Shown here piece by piece: positions 1-8,576 of a DNA stretch of 39,747 nucleotides. Under the pieces are notes generated by a model, which was given only the letters and a program-made list of their open reading frames with translations, had not been told where the DNA came from and searched no databases. Source of the DNA: an uncultured Flavobacteriaceae bacterium (GTDB lineage: Bacteria > Bacteroidota > Bacteroidia > Flavobacteriales > Flavobacteriaceae). The stretch lies in assembly GCA_938073895.1 (NCBI GenBank), contig CALJFB010000064.1:1-39747 (forward strand), written 5' to 3'. Both the position numbers and the translations under genes were made by a program. Numbering within the stretch: position 1 is the first letter of the stretch; each line of letters begins with the position of its first letter.

Positions 1-1274
1 GTGTAAGGGCAATCTGCAGGAATCATACCTTTTAAACCACGTTGTGCTAAGTTACCATGTCCAACTTCTCTACGAGATGTTCCTCTTAATGGTCTAGCTT
101 CACCTGTACAAAATGGTGGAAAGTTATAATGTAAATAGAAGTTTTCTTCACCTTCGTAAGATGGCATATCTATTTTCATTGCATCTCTAGAAGTCCCTAA
201 AGTTACTGTAGCTAATGCTTGAGTTTCTCCACGAGTAAATACAGAAGATCCGTGTGTAGATGGTAAGTAATCTACTTCACACCAAATTGGTCTAATCTCG
301 TCAGTCTTACGACCATCTAAACGTAAACCTTCATTTAATGTTAGGTTTCTAATAGCCGATTTTTCAGCCTTATTATAATATTTAGAAATTAAGTCTCCTA
401 GGTCTTCTAATTCTTCCTCAGAATAAGTTGCTTTAATATCTTCTTTAATTTGTACAAATGCAGCAGTACGTTCTTGTTTAGAAGATCCGTTTTTTGCTAT
501 TGCATAAACTTTATCGTAGGCTAAATTGTAAACTACTTTTTCTAAATCTGCATCTTCTCTTTCTGGAGCGTACTCACGTGTTGCTTTTTTACCAAAAGCT
601 TCTGCTAATTTTACTTGAGCAGCACATTGTACTTTAATAGCTTCGTGAGCAAATTTAATTGCGTCTGCCATTTCTTCTTCAGAAATTTCATCCATTTCAC
701 CTTCAACCATCATTACAGAATCAGCACTTGCTCCAATCATCATATCGATGTCAGATTCTGCTAATTGCGCTCTAGTTGGGTTAATTACAAATTCGCCGTT
801 TACACGAGCTACTCTTGCTTCAGAAATAGGGCATTCAAAAGGGAAATCAGATAATTGTATCGCAGCAGATGCCGCTAATCCAGCCATAGCATCTGGCATA
901 ACGTTTTCGTCATGAGACATTAACTGAATCATTACTTGCGTTTCTGCGTGATAATCTTTTGGAAATAATGGACGTAAAACACGGTCTACTAAACGCATCG
1001 TTAAAACTTCGCCATCACTTGGTCTTGCTTCTCTTTTAAAGAATCCTCCTGGATAACGTCCAGCAGCAGCAAATTTTTCGCGATAATCTACCGTTAAAGG
1101 TAAAAAATCAACGTCGCTTTGTTTGTAATTAGATACTACTGTACATAGCATCATACATTTTCCAGAAGTTACAACAACAGATCCATGTGCCTGCTTTGCT
1201 AACTTTCCAGTCTCGATAGAGATTTCTCTTCCATCTCCAAGGTCTATAACCTCTTTAAATACTTTTGGAATCAT
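1..1274 (-). CDS. pnp: Polyribonucleotide nucleotidyltransferase (PNPase), 3' end cut by window edge
   Basis: Phosphorolytic 3'-5' exoribonuclease of mRNA turnover. The frame opens with ATG at 1274 ([20 protein letters not shown]) and stays open for 424 codons to the left edge, so roughly the first 60% of a protein of about 700 residues is visible. The visible part holds the first RNase PH domain ([32 protein letters not shown]), the helical linker, and the start of the second RNase PH domain ([34 protein letters not shown]). The KH and S1 RNA-binding domains would lie outside the window. It follows rpsO on the same strand, the conserved rpsO-pnp order, but about 310 bp with a terminator and a palindromic element separate them. 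Confidence 0.97.
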   Translation of the reverse strand, partial: MIPKVFKEVIDLGDGREISIETGKLAKQAHGSVVVTSGKCMMLCTVVSNYKQSDVDFLPLTVDYREKFAAAGRYPGGFFKREARPSDGEVLTMRLVDRVLRPLFPKDYHAETQVMIQLMSHDENVMPDAMAGLAASAAIQLSDFPFECPISEARVARVNGEFVINPTRAQLAESDIDMMIGASADSVMMVEGEMDEISEEEMADAIKFAHEAIKVQCAAQVKLAEAFGKKATREYAPEREDADLEKVVYNLAYDKVYAIAKNGSSKQERTAAFVQIKEDIKATYSEEELEDLGDLISKYYNKAEKSAIRNLTLNEGLRLDGRKTDEIRPIWCEVDYLPSTHGSSVFTRGETQALATVTLGTSRDAMKIDMPSYEGEENFYLHYNFPPFCTGEARPLRGTSRREVGHGNLAQRGLKGMIPADCPY

Positions 1275-1461
1275 AAAAGTGTTTTTTATTTTAATTAAAC
1301 AATGGTCGTTGTGTTGTTGTAATGTAGTTGTTGTTTGCCTTAGTTAGGGGCTGTGACCAATGAAAAACTATATATTCTGATTTTATTTCAGAATCTGCTT
1401 ATTCAGTTTTTACAATTTTTAGACTCTTTCGTTTGAGTTGTTTTTTTACGTTACCTAAAGG

Positions 1462-1535
1462 TCGGGCTATATGCTATATCTTTTTTTGCCATTTATGCCA
1501 GCAAAAAAAGGATGCCGCTTTTATCCCTAACGCTA
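1462..1535. repeat. Imperfect palindromic intergenic element
   Basis: Outer arms: GGGCTATATGCTATATC (from about 1464) matches, in inverted orientation, GGGATAAAAGCGGCATCC read from the other strand (about 1510-1528). The inner arms are perfect: CTTTTTTTGC (1480-1489) and GCAAAAAAAG (1501-1510) around an 11-base loop. The right end runs ATCCCTAACGC. From memory, flavobacterial genomes carry many intergenic elements with this CGGGCTAT...ATCCCTAACGC design and a variable central hairpin, but I cannot verify that here. A looser relative lies at 36503-36592. Confidence 0.55.
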
Positions 1536-1550
1536 GAATTGTATAAAAAA

Positions 1551-1574
1551 AAACCACGCTAAAAAGCGTGGTTT
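1551..1574 (-). terminator. rpsO intrinsic terminator
   Basis: Perfect 10-bp stem: AAACCACGCT (1551-1560) and AGCGTGGTTT (1565-1574) with an AAAA loop. On the minus strand it is followed by a run of about nine T. It starts 11 bases after the rpsO stop. Confidence 0.88.
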
Positions 1575-1585
1575 TATTAATAAGA

Positions 1586-1855
1586 TTATTTTCTTAAACC
1601 TAATTCTTTAACAATTGCACGATATCTTAAGATGTCTTTCTTAGTTAAATAGTCTAATAAACTTCTACGCTTACCAACTAACATTACTAAAGAACGCTCT
1701 GTGTTATAATCTTTATGGTTTTTCTTTAAGTGCTTTGTTAAGTGCTCTATTCTTTGTGTGAAAATTGCAATTTGTCCTTCTGCAGAACCTGTGTCTGTTG
1801 CCGATTTTCCGTGTTTTGCGAAAAGTTTAGCTTTTTCTTCTTTAGTTAAATACAT
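1586..1855 (-). CDS. rpsO: 30S ribosomal protein S15
   Basis: Primary 16S rRNA-binding protein of the small-subunit platform. At 89 residues it has the normal family length. It shows the S15 signature: DTGSAEGQIAIFTQRIEHLT for the first helices, the conserved H-x4-HxxD stretch (HLKKNHKDYNTERSL), then LVGKRRSLLDYL and the C-terminal RYRAIVKELGLRK. It has its own terminator directly downstream and a TATATTTG promoter element upstream at 1910-1917, so it is probably transcribed largely apart from pnp. Confidence 0.98.
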   Translation of the reverse strand: MYLTKEEKAKLFAKHGKSATDTGSAEGQIAIFTQRIEHLTKHLKKNHKDYNTERSLVMLVGKRRSLLDYLTKKDILRYRAIVKELGLRK

Positions 1856-1909
1856 TCTAATATTGTTGTAAATAGTTGTTATGTAATCGAAAGTTTATCT
1901 TTCAAGCTG

Positions 1910-1917
1910 CAAATATA
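1910..1917 (-). promoter_or_regulatory. -7 promoter element for rpsO
   Basis: TATATTTG on the minus strand, an exact match to the Bacteroidota -7 consensus TAnnTTTG. It would start transcription near 1904, giving a 5' leader of about 50 bases. I see no clear -33 TTG. Confidence 0.6.
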
Positions 1918-1944
1918 ATATATTTATAGGTAATTTCTATATAA

Positions 1945-2148
1945 TTATATTCTATATTTTACAGATCCAAAAATATACCTTGGTAAACGCTTACTTGTAA
2001 ACTGATAACTGCTGTAATCATTAACATTTACCATATAAAAAGTATTTTGATTAAATAGATTATTTAGCTTAAATAGATAAGAAAACCTTGAGTCTTTTGG
2101 ATTGTAATCCATTTTAAAGTTTATAAATCTATACAAGCATTTGAACAA
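1945..2148 (-). pseudogene. C-terminal remnant of a TonB-dependent outer-membrane receptor
   Basis: A 67-codon frame whose last ~55 residues look like the final beta strands of a Bacteroidota TonB-dependent receptor: MDYNPKDSRFSYLFKLNNLF, then the ending LPRYIFGSVKYRI, compared with the usual ...PRY-(I/V)-x-(F/L)-G-x-KYRF. There is no signal peptide, plug or TonB box, and no related coding frame continues upstream before the accD terminator, so the rest of a gene of 700 or more codons is gone. The assignment rests on memory of family endings, not on a search. The alternative is a chance open frame. It is probably not expressed. Confidence 0.5.
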
Positions 2149-2250
2149 GAAATGAATGTTATAAAAAGCGCAGCATAAAAACGCTTATCTAATTGTCTAT
2201 TTTTTTATTGCAAGTCCAACTAATGAGTGTTTTTATTTTAGCACAAAAAA

Positions 2251-2281
2251 AAACTCATTCAAATTAAATTTGAATGAGTTT
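2251..2281 (-). terminator. accD intrinsic terminator
   Basis: Inverted repeat AAACTCATTCAAATT (2251-2265) with AATTTGAATGAGTTT (2267-2281); the innermost bases must open to form a loop. It is followed on the minus strand by at least eight T. The plus strand also ends in a T run, so it could act in both directions. Confidence 0.85.
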
Positions 2282-2306
2282 TTTACTGTAATACTAAATC
2301 GTTTAC

Positions 2307-3164
2307 TTAAGCTCTAATAGGCGAGTTGCTTATTAAATCTATATATTGATTTACTTTGTTTTTTAATTCTTGACGAACCATAATAAAATCCAAGAAACCA
2401 TGGTCTAATAAGAATTCTGAGGTTTGAAAACCTTCTGGTAATTCTTGACCTGTAGTATCTCTTACAACTCTTGGTCCTGCAAATCCTATTAAAGCTCCAG
2501 GTTCTGCAATATTAATATCTCCTAACATTGCAAAAGAAGCTGTAGTTCCACCAGTTGTTGGATCTGTACATAAAGATATATACGGAATTTGTGCGTCTGC
2601 TAATTGTGCTAATCTTGCAGATGTTTTTGCTAATTGCATTAAAGATATTGCAGCTTCCATCATACGTGCGCCTCCAGATTTTGAAATAATCATGAAAGGA
2701 ATTTTATTGTCTAAAGAGTATTTTGCAGCTCTAGCAATTTTTTCTCCTACAACAGATCCCATAGATCCACCAATAAAAGAAAAGTCCATTGCAGCAACAA
2801 CTAAATCTTTTCCTTTAGATTTTCCAACAGCTGTTCTAACCGCATCTTTTAGATTGGTCTTTTCTTGTGCTGCTTTTAAGCGGTCTGGATATTTTTTAGT
2901 GTCTTCGAATTTTAAAGGATCTTTAGAAGTTAAATCCTTATTTAACTCTGTAAATTTGTTGTCGTCAAACAAGATTTCGAAATATTCTTTACTTCCTATT
3001 CTAACGTGATATCCGTCTTCTGGACTAACGTAAAAATTTTTCTCTAGTTCTTTTGTGTCTACAATTTTACCTGTAGGTGATTTGTACCAAAGTCCTTTTG
3101 GTGTATCTTTTTTTTGCTCCGTAGAGGTGTGAATTCCTTTTCCTGTTCTTTTAAACCAAGACAT
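2307..3164 (-). CDS. accD: Acetyl-CoA carboxylase carboxyltransferase subunit beta
   Basis: Beta half of the carboxyltransferase that moves CO2 from biotin to acetyl-CoA, making malonyl-CoA for fatty acid synthesis. It has 285 residues, in the normal range. The crotonase-fold core is intact: [44 protein letters not shown] and [13 protein letters not shown]. The N-terminal region is unusual. Where E. coli AccD has a four-cysteine zinc ribbon (WTKCDSCG ... VCPKCDHH), this protein reads LWYKSPTGK ... VSPEDGYH, so every zinc ligand is missing. I recall the same state in other flavobacterial AccD proteins. It lies upstream of the receptor remnant and has its own terminator. Confidence 0.97.
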   Translation of the reverse strand: MSWFKRTGKGIHTSTEQKKDTPKGLWYKSPTGKIVDTKELEKNFYVSPEDGYHVRIGSKEYFEILFDDNKFTELNKDLTSKDPLKFEDTKKYPDRLKAAQEKTNLKDAVRTAVGKSKGKDLVVAAMDFSFIGGSMGSVVGEKIARAAKYSLDNKIPFMIISKSGGARMMEAAISLMQLAKTSARLAQLADAQIPYISLCTDPTTGGTTASFAMLGDINIAEPGALIGFAGPRVVRDTTGQELPEGFQTSEFLLDHGFLDFIMVRQELKNKVNQYIDLISNSPIRA

Positions 3165-3329
3165 ACATTTATTTTTTAAACATTACTGTCTCTGTGAGAG
3201 TAACGTTGATTTTGTTATTGTTAGTGGTATTTATTTTAGCTCTTATTTTTAATTCATTAAAAACGTAAAGTAACTACCAATAGCTCGTCATTAAAATTGT
3301 TTTTATTTTAATGTTACGTTCCAATTTTA

Positions 3330-4397
3330 TTATAATGTATTAATGTTATTTAAATCTTTGAAAGATTTTTCTAAACGATCTACAAATGTTAATTCTCCTT
3401 TGCGTAACCAAGCTCTTGGATCGTAATGTTTTTTGTTTGGTATTTCTGGTCCATCTGGGTTACCAATCTGAGATTGTACGTAAGCTGTTTTTTCTGCAAA
3501 GTAATCTCTTACTCCTGTTGTAAATGCATATTGCATATCTGTATCAATATTCATTTTTACTACACCATATCCAATAGATTCTTTTATTTCTTCTGTTGTA
3601 GAACCTGATCCTCCGTGAAAAACAAAACTGATATGATTATGCGGTACGTTAAATTTATTAGAAATAAATTCTTGAGAATTCTTTAATATTTTTGGCGTTA
3701 ATTTTACATTTCCTGGTTTATATACGCCATGCACGTTTCCAAATGCTGCAGCTATTGTAAATTGGTCGCTTACTTTGCTTAACTCTTCGTAAGCATATGC
3801 AACTTCTTCTGGTTGTGTATATAATTTAGATTCGTCTACATTGCTATTATCTACGCCATCTTCTTCTCCACCGGTAATACCTAATTCAATTTCTAAGGTC
3901 ATTCCAATTTTAGACATACGTTCTAAATAGGTTTTACAAATTGAAATGTTTTCTTCTAAAGGCTCTTCACTTAAATCAATCATGTGCGAGCTGTAAAGTG
4001 ATTTACCTGTTTCTTTATAAAATTGCTCACTTGCATCTAGTAAACCGTCAATCCAAGGTAGTAATTTTTTTGCAGCATGATCTGTATGTAAAATTACTGG
4101 TACACCATATAATTCTGCCATTATGTGTACATGTTTAGCTCCTGCAACACAACCTGCAATTGCTGCTTTATGATTATCGTTATTAGCACTTTTTCCTGCA
4201 TTAAAAATTCCTCCACCATTAGAAAATTGAACAATTACTGGTGCATTTAATTTTGCTGCAGTTTCTAACACTGCATTTATAGAGCTAGATCCTGAAACAT
4301 TTACAGCTGGTAATGCAAAGCCTTTTTCTTTAGCTAATTTAAATATAGCTTGAACTTCTTTACCTGTAGCAACTCCTGGTTTGATGTTGTGTAACAT
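3330..4397 (-). CDS. fbaA: Class II fructose-bisphosphate aldolase
   Basis: Zinc-dependent aldolase of glycolysis and gluconeogenesis that splits fructose 1,6-bisphosphate into dihydroxyacetone phosphate and glyceraldehyde 3-phosphate. At 355 residues it matches the E. coli FbaA (IIA) type. Zinc ligands and active-site motifs are visible: ILHTDHAAKK, LEIELGITGGEEDGVDN, FGNVHGVYKPGNVKL and FVFHGGSGSTTEEI, then VVKMNIDTDMQYAFT. The start at 4397 is supported by a TACATTTG promoter element about 33 bases upstream. It is followed by accD but separated by about 165 bp, so co-transcription is uncertain. Confidence 0.98.
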   Translation of the reverse strand: MLHNIKPGVATGKEVQAIFKLAKEKGFALPAVNVSGSSSINAVLETAAKLNAPVIVQFSNGGGIFNAGKSANNDNHKAAIAGCVAGAKHVHIMAELYGVPVILHTDHAAKKLLPWIDGLLDASEQFYKETGKSLYSSHMIDLSEEPLEENISICKTYLERMSKIGMTLEIELGITGGEEDGVDNSNVDESKLYTQPEEVAYAYEELSKVSDQFTIAAAFGNVHGVYKPGNVKLTPKILKNSQEFISNKFNVPHNHISFVFHGGSGSTTEEIKESIGYGVVKMNIDTDMQYAFTTGVRDYFAEKTAYVQSQIGNPDGPEIPNKKHYDPRAWLRKGELTFVDRLEKSFKDLNNINTL

Positions 4398-4429
4398 TGT
4401 AAATTTAATTTAGTTTTAATTTGATGTGC

Positions 4430-4437
4430 CAAATGTA
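4430..4437 (-). promoter_or_regulatory. -7 promoter element for fbaA
   Basis: TACATTTG on the minus strand matches TAnnTTTG. The expected transcript start is near 4424, giving a leader of about 25 bases. Confidence 0.6.
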
Positions 4438-4471
4438 ATGATTTTTTGATAAATAGTTTTAGCTATTATTC

Positions 4472-6988
4472 TTAAAACGGATAGTTTATACCAATGTTAT
4501 AAACAGCTTTTGAGAAGTTATAATCGTTAAACCATCTATTTTTATCTTGATAGGATGGATCATAGGTTTTAAATCCAACGTCTAATCTTAGTACAAAGAA
4601 ATTAAAATCGTAACGTAAGCCAAACCCAGAGCCAATTGCAATATCTTTTAAGGATTTAATGCTGGTAAATGTTGCTTTGTCTTGGTTTACATCGTCTAGT
4701 ACATTCCAAATATTTCCAGCATCAATAAATACAGCACCATTTAATGGGCCAAAAAGATTGAAACGTTGTTCTGCACTTAGGGTTAACTTTAAATTTGCTT
4801 CGTTAAATTCGTTATTAGAGTTTAAACTTCCTGGACCTAAATTAAATGCTGTCCAAGCTCTATTATCATTTGCGCCACCAGCAAAAAAACTTTTAGAAAA
4901 TGGTATGCTGGATGCATTCCCAAATGGTATTGCTATACCAAAGAAACTTCTTATAGCTAAAGTGTTTTTATCTCCTAAATCCCAATATTTTATATAATCT
5001 ATCTCTGTTTTTACGTATTGAGAAAATCCAACTTTAAATAGGTTGTAATTATTATTGGTGTTCTTTTTTAGATCTAACGGTTTTGCTAATAAAGAGGCTA
5101 AATTACCTGCTGTTTCTACTTTAAATCTAAGAATTGAAAAGTTATTGTCTGTTATAGATTCTCTTTTATCTTTTACAAAGTTAAAGTTAGAAGCAATAAT
5201 TAGATTGTCTTCTGTTAGACGTTCTTTACGCTCGTCTATACCATTTATAGTGATAAAATCTGAATTGTTAACTGGGAAATTCCCAGAAGTAACTTCTGCT
5301 AAAAATTGATTAGCTTGTGTTGGTATTTCTAAAGTTGAATTGTTTTGTATATAGCCATTGTTTTGTGCTATGCTATTAAGTGTATCAAAAGAATTCTGAT
5401 ATACATTAAAATAATTAGAGGTGTTTAGGTTTTTTACATATTGAATATTAAATACATCCAATCTATTTGTTACAGTTTTGTTTGGATACCATGTGTAATT
5501 AAAAACGCCACTAAAAGTCTGTTTATCTAAACCAACATTAGTTTGACTGGTAGTTGCTAAAGATATTTTGGTAGCAGGAAACATGCTTTTTGGTATTATT
5601 CGTTCTGTGTTAAAAGGAAATAAAAACCTAGGTATACTTAATTTAAGGTTAACACCAATTTCATTTATATCAAAAAACTCATCTCTAGTATTAGCTGCGT
5701 CTTTAGATGCACCAATTGATGTAAATCCCGAAAGTTCTAGTGTTTCCGCGCCTTTAAATAAATTTCTAACTTTTACGCTTGGTATTAAAGAAAACCCAAC
5801 GGTTTGTATGTTACTTTGTGTAGCTTCGGCACTAAACCCAAAATTCCACTTCTTGTAAGGATTTAAGTATAAGTTAGTAGTTAGTGTTGTGTCTTTATTT
5901 TCTATATACTCTATTCTTGGGTATCTAAAAGTTTTTAGATTACTAATTACTCTAGATGTTAATGGTCTATCTTTGTCTTTAAAAAGGCTATTTGGTGTTA
6001 TAAAAACAGCGTTTGTAAGTGTTTTAGGTTTGTATTTTAGTTTGCCTTGGCTGTATATTTTAAAGCCGTTATAATATGTTGTGTCTGTATATATTTCGTT
6101 TCTGGAATCAAAAGCACTATTTGTGTAAATGTTTACATCTTTAACTTTGTAAACTTTAAAGGGTTTTGTAATTGTAGAATCGCCACTTCTTTTAGAGCGA
6201 TTGGCAATTTTCATATCTATATTAATATGGCTATTACTACCAATAGTATCCATTTCGAAAAGGAAATAATCTTGCGAAAAATGGAAGACTCCATTATTTC
6301 TCATTAAATCTGTAATTCTCTTTTTTTCTTCTAAAATATTGGCAGTTTTATATTGTTGCCCTTTTTTTAAAAGTGATTTAGTTTTGTGTGCGTTATAAAT
6401 AGAATCTACAACATTGGTTTTTATATCAGCATTTAAAGTATTTATAACAAAAGGTTTACCAGTAGTTACTTTATAAGTTGTTTTTGCGCGCTGATTAGAA
6501 TCTTTTGCAGTTTTATAATCTAGTTTAACATTAAACCAACCGTTATTCCAATAATAGCTTTCTATTCGCTTTAAGGATTTTAAGGATAACGAGTCGTTAA
6601 CAATAGTTGGTGCTTCTCCAGTTTTTTTTAGCCAAGCATTAAAACCGCGTTTGGAATCTGCTAATTTGTCGACTTGCTTTCTTGATAATAATTTTATTTT
6701 ACGTTCTAGCTTTTTTGGATTATTGTAGGTATTGGCATTTATAATAGAATCAATATTTGGTCTTGCCAAATTGTAAATAAAAAGTCTTAACGGAAATTTT
6801 AGAAGATTTTTATTTGGTTTTTGGTAAATTAAATTAGTTAAAGTTTCATTTTTAACCAATGTGTCGTTAACCAAAATATTATTTTTAGTTAATAAATGTT
6901 CGCTTTTAGCAACACGTTTTAGTGTGTTACAAGAACTTAGTAAGAAAACGATACAGATTGCTATGTAAAATGTAGGTTTTAACGCCAA
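4472..6988 (-). CDS. tamL: TamL: lipidated TamA/BamA-family outer-membrane protein
   Basis: Outer-membrane beta-barrel of the Omp85/BamA superfamily, 838 residues. It starts with a lipoprotein signal (IVFLLSSC, lipidated Cys at residue 20), which is the mark of TamL, the Bacteroidota counterpart of TamA and proposed partner of TamB in outer-membrane biogenesis. Residues ~30-330 would be POTRA-like repeats (for example NNGWFNVKLDYKTAKD, MRNNGVFHFSQDYF). The C-terminal half is the barrel, with the bacterial surface antigen features GGANDNRAWTAFNLGPGSL and GSGFGLRYDFNFFVLRLDVGFK and the terminal strand ...VYNIGINYPF ending in Phe. No tamB is adjacent here; the gene upstream is divergent. BamA itself is an alternative, but the lipobox argues for TamL. 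Confidence 0.85.
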   Translation of the reverse strand: MALKPTFYIAICIVFLLSSCNTLKRVAKSEHLLTKNNILVNDTLVKNETLTNLIYQKPNKNLLKFPLRLFIYNLARPNIDSIINANTYNNPKKLERKIKLLSRKQVDKLADSKRGFNAWLKKTGEAPTIVNDSLSLKSLKRIESYYWNNGWFNVKLDYKTAKDSNQRAKTTYKVTTGKPFVINTLNADIKTNVVDSIYNAHKTKSLLKKGQQYKTANILEEKKRITDLMRNNGVFHFSQDYFLFEMDTIGSNSHINIDMKIANRSKRSGDSTITKPFKVYKVKDVNIYTNSAFDSRNEIYTDTTYYNGFKIYSQGKLKYKPKTLTNAVFITPNSLFKDKDRPLTSRVISNLKTFRYPRIEYIENKDTTLTTNLYLNPYKKWNFGFSAEATQSNIQTVGFSLIPSVKVRNLFKGAETLELSGFTSIGASKDAANTRDEFFDINEIGVNLKLSIPRFLFPFNTERIIPKSMFPATKISLATTSQTNVGLDKQTFSGVFNYTWYPNKTVTNRLDVFNIQYVKNLNTSNYFNVYQNSFDTLNSIAQNNGYIQNNSTLEIPTQANQFLAEVTSGNFPVNNSDFITINGIDERKERLTEDNLIIASNFNFVKDKRESITDNNFSILRFKVETAGNLASLLAKPLDLKKNTNNNYNLFKVGFSQYVKTEIDYIKYWDLGDKNTLAIRSFFGIAIPFGNASSIPFSKSFFAGGANDNRAWTAFNLGPGSLNSNNEFNEANLKLTLSAEQRFNLFGPLNGAVFIDAGNIWNVLDDVNQDKATFTSIKSLKDIAIGSGFGLRYDFNFFVLRLDVGFKTYDPSYQDKNRWFNDYNFSKAVYNIGINYPF

Positions 6989-7017
6989 ATGATTTAATTT
7001 TGAATATATTATTAAAT

Positions 7018-7025
7018 CAAAAATA
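7018..7025 (-). promoter_or_regulatory. Candidate -7 promoter element for tamL
   Basis: TATTTTTG on the minus strand, 29 bases upstream of the tamL start, matches TAnnTTTG. No -33 TTG was found at the right distance. Confidence 0.45.
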
Positions 7026-7113
7026 CATTAATTATTTTGCTTGACGCTTTTTTTAAATAATAAGCTTTTATTTAACTAAAGATTTTTCTTTTCTTTATAA
7101 AAAATATATCAAA

Positions 7114-7842
7114 ATGCTAACTAAAAACGATATCAAATTAATAACCCGTTTAAAACAAAAAAAATATCGTAATCAAGATGGTTTGTTTGTTGTTGAGGGT
7201 TTAAAAACTATAAAAGAGTTTTTAGCATCTTCGTTTAAGTTAAGTCAGTTGTATACAACAGAAACTTTTGATTTATCTAATGATTTAGAAACTATTATTT
7301 CTGAAAAAGATTTAAAAAAGATTAGCTTTTTCACTAATCCTAATACTGCTTTAGCGCTTTTTAAACTTCCAGAGGCTAAAATTATTAACGAAAATAAAGG
7401 GTTAATTGTAGCGTTAGATGCTGTAAACGATCCAGGAAATTTAGGAACAATTATTAGATTGTGCGATTGGTTTGGTGTTTCTAAATTGGTTTGCAGTACA
7501 GATACTGTAGATTGTTACAATCCAAAAGTAGTGCAGTCTACAATGGGATCTTTAACGCGAGTAGAAATTGTGTACACAGATTTAGAAACATATTTAAGTC
7601 AATCTAAATTGCCAGTTTATGGGACTTTTATGGATGGTAAAAACGTATATAAAACCAATGCCTTAGCAAAAGATGCTGTATTAGTTATGGGAAATGAAGC
7701 TAATGGTATTTCTAAACCTATTGAAAACTTGGTGTCTAAAAGATTAGCAATACCTAGATTTGGTGCTTTACAAGCTACAGAAAGCCTAAATGTATCTACA
7801 GCAACAGCAATTTTATTAAGTGAATTTAAGAGAGGTTTTTAA
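7114..7842 (+). CDS. TrmH/SpoU-family RNA 2'-O-methyltransferase
   Basis: SAM-dependent 2'-O-ribose methyltransferase of the SPOUT superfamily, 242 residues. The N-terminal substrate-binding part reads LKQKKYRNQDGLFVVEGLKT, as in 23S rRNA methyltransferases of the RlmB/TsnR type. The SPOUT trefoil-knot motifs are present: motif 1 DAVNDPGNLGTIIR, motif 2 VMGNEANGIS, motif 3 ALQATESLNVSTATAI. The target RNA cannot be told from sequence; rRNA is more likely than tRNA given the N-terminal domain. It is transcribed divergently from tamL with 125 bp between them and converges on porT with a 7-bp gap. Confidence 0.9.
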   Translation: MLTKNDIKLITRLKQKKYRNQDGLFVVEGLKTIKEFLASSFKLSQLYTTETFDLSNDLETIISEKDLKKISFFTNPNTALALFKLPEAKIINENKGLIVALDAVNDPGNLGTIIRLCDWFGVSKLVCSTDTVDCYNPKVVQSTMGSLTRVEIVYTDLETYLSQSKLPVYGTFMDGKNVYKTNALAKDAVLVMGNEANGISKPIENLVSKRLAIPRFGALQATESLNVSTATAILLSEFKRGF

Positions 7843-7849
7843 GTTGTAA

Positions 7850-8572
7850 TTATTGAATTACAAAGTTTATAAATATACCTCTAGATTGCATGCGTTCTAA
7901 GTTTCCAGTCCAAGGAGAATTTGGGTCGTTATCTCTAACAAGTTCATCATTTAAAGCAAAAACACCTTTTATAGTTGGCGAGAATTTAAAATATTGAAAG
8001 TAAAAATCTATACCAACGCCTAGTTCGTAAAAAGTTACATTAGATTTAGTTCTAAATGTACCGTTACTATTGTCGTCTGGATTTTTTTCGTTACTAGATA
8101 AATTTAAAGCTGTAGCTATTCCAACTTGTACAAATGGTCTTAAATTGTTAATTCTTGTTGTAGAAAACTTAAGACTTAGAGGTAAATAAACATAAGTAGC
8201 TTTAAGTTCTCTAAATAAATCCGATGGTTTAAGATCGTCTGGTGGAACATTAGAAAAATAGCTATCGTCAAATAATATTTTCCTGTTAGTAATAACTAAA
8301 CCTGGCTCTATACGTAAATCTATATGCTCTGTAATACGCAAGTTACCAAGTAAGCCAACATTAAAACCTCCAGATTTCTCTGTAATAATATCTTTTGAAA
8401 TGTTTGTGTAATCAAATTTAAAATCTAAACTATTATAGCCTAAATAATAACCCCAACTTAGTAGTTTTTTATCTACGTTAGGTTTGTGCTGTAACTTTTC
8501 TCTAGAAAACATTTGAGCACTTGCCGATTGGCAATATATAAAGAGACTAAATATAATAATGATTTTTTTCAT
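7850..8572 (-). CDS. porT: Type IX secretion system protein PorT (SprT)
   Basis: Outer-membrane beta-barrel protein required for type IX secretion, which exports gliding adhesins and enzymes in this phylum. I place the start at 8572 (MKKIIIIFSLFIYCQSASAQ), which gives a typical signal peptide and 240 residues. A longer frame from 8635 would overlap ubiE and add a non-signal leader. Family features: the early WGYYLGYNSLDFKFDY, GLLGNLRITEHIDLRIEPGL, YLPLSLKFSTTRINNLRPFV, and near the end FELN-like ALNDELVRDNDPNSPW with RGIFINFVIQ. It begins 4 bp after the ubiE stop, so the two are co-transcribed; I recall the same ubiE-porT order in other flavobacteria. Confidence 0.85.
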   Translation of the reverse strand: MKKIIIIFSLFIYCQSASAQMFSREKLQHKPNVDKKLLSWGYYLGYNSLDFKFDYTNISKDIITEKSGGFNVGLLGNLRITEHIDLRIEPGLVITNRKILFDDSYFSNVPPDDLKPSDLFRELKATYVYLPLSLKFSTTRINNLRPFVQVGIATALNLSSNEKNPDDNSNGTFRTKSNVTFYELGVGIDFYFQYFKFSPTIKGVFALNDELVRDNDPNSPWTGNLERMQSRGIFINFVIQ

Positions 8573-8576
8573 ATAA

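Larger units (their letters stand above)
1275..1585. other. rpsO-pnp intergenic region
   Basis: No gene is seen. The region holds the rpsO terminator (1551-1574) and an imperfect palindrome (about 1462-1535), both listed separately. The remainder, 1275-1440, must carry the pnp leader; I could not pick a convincing promoter in it. Confidence 0.6.

Noticed and set aside
3289-3313. CATTAAAAT/ATTTTAATG inverted repeat between accD and fbaA as an fbaA terminator
   Set aside because: Only A/T-rich pairing and no T run following on the minus strand.
4472-6988. BamA as the identity of the large barrel protein
   Set aside because: The N-terminus is a lipoprotein signal with lipobox LLSSC, which fits TamL rather than BamA.
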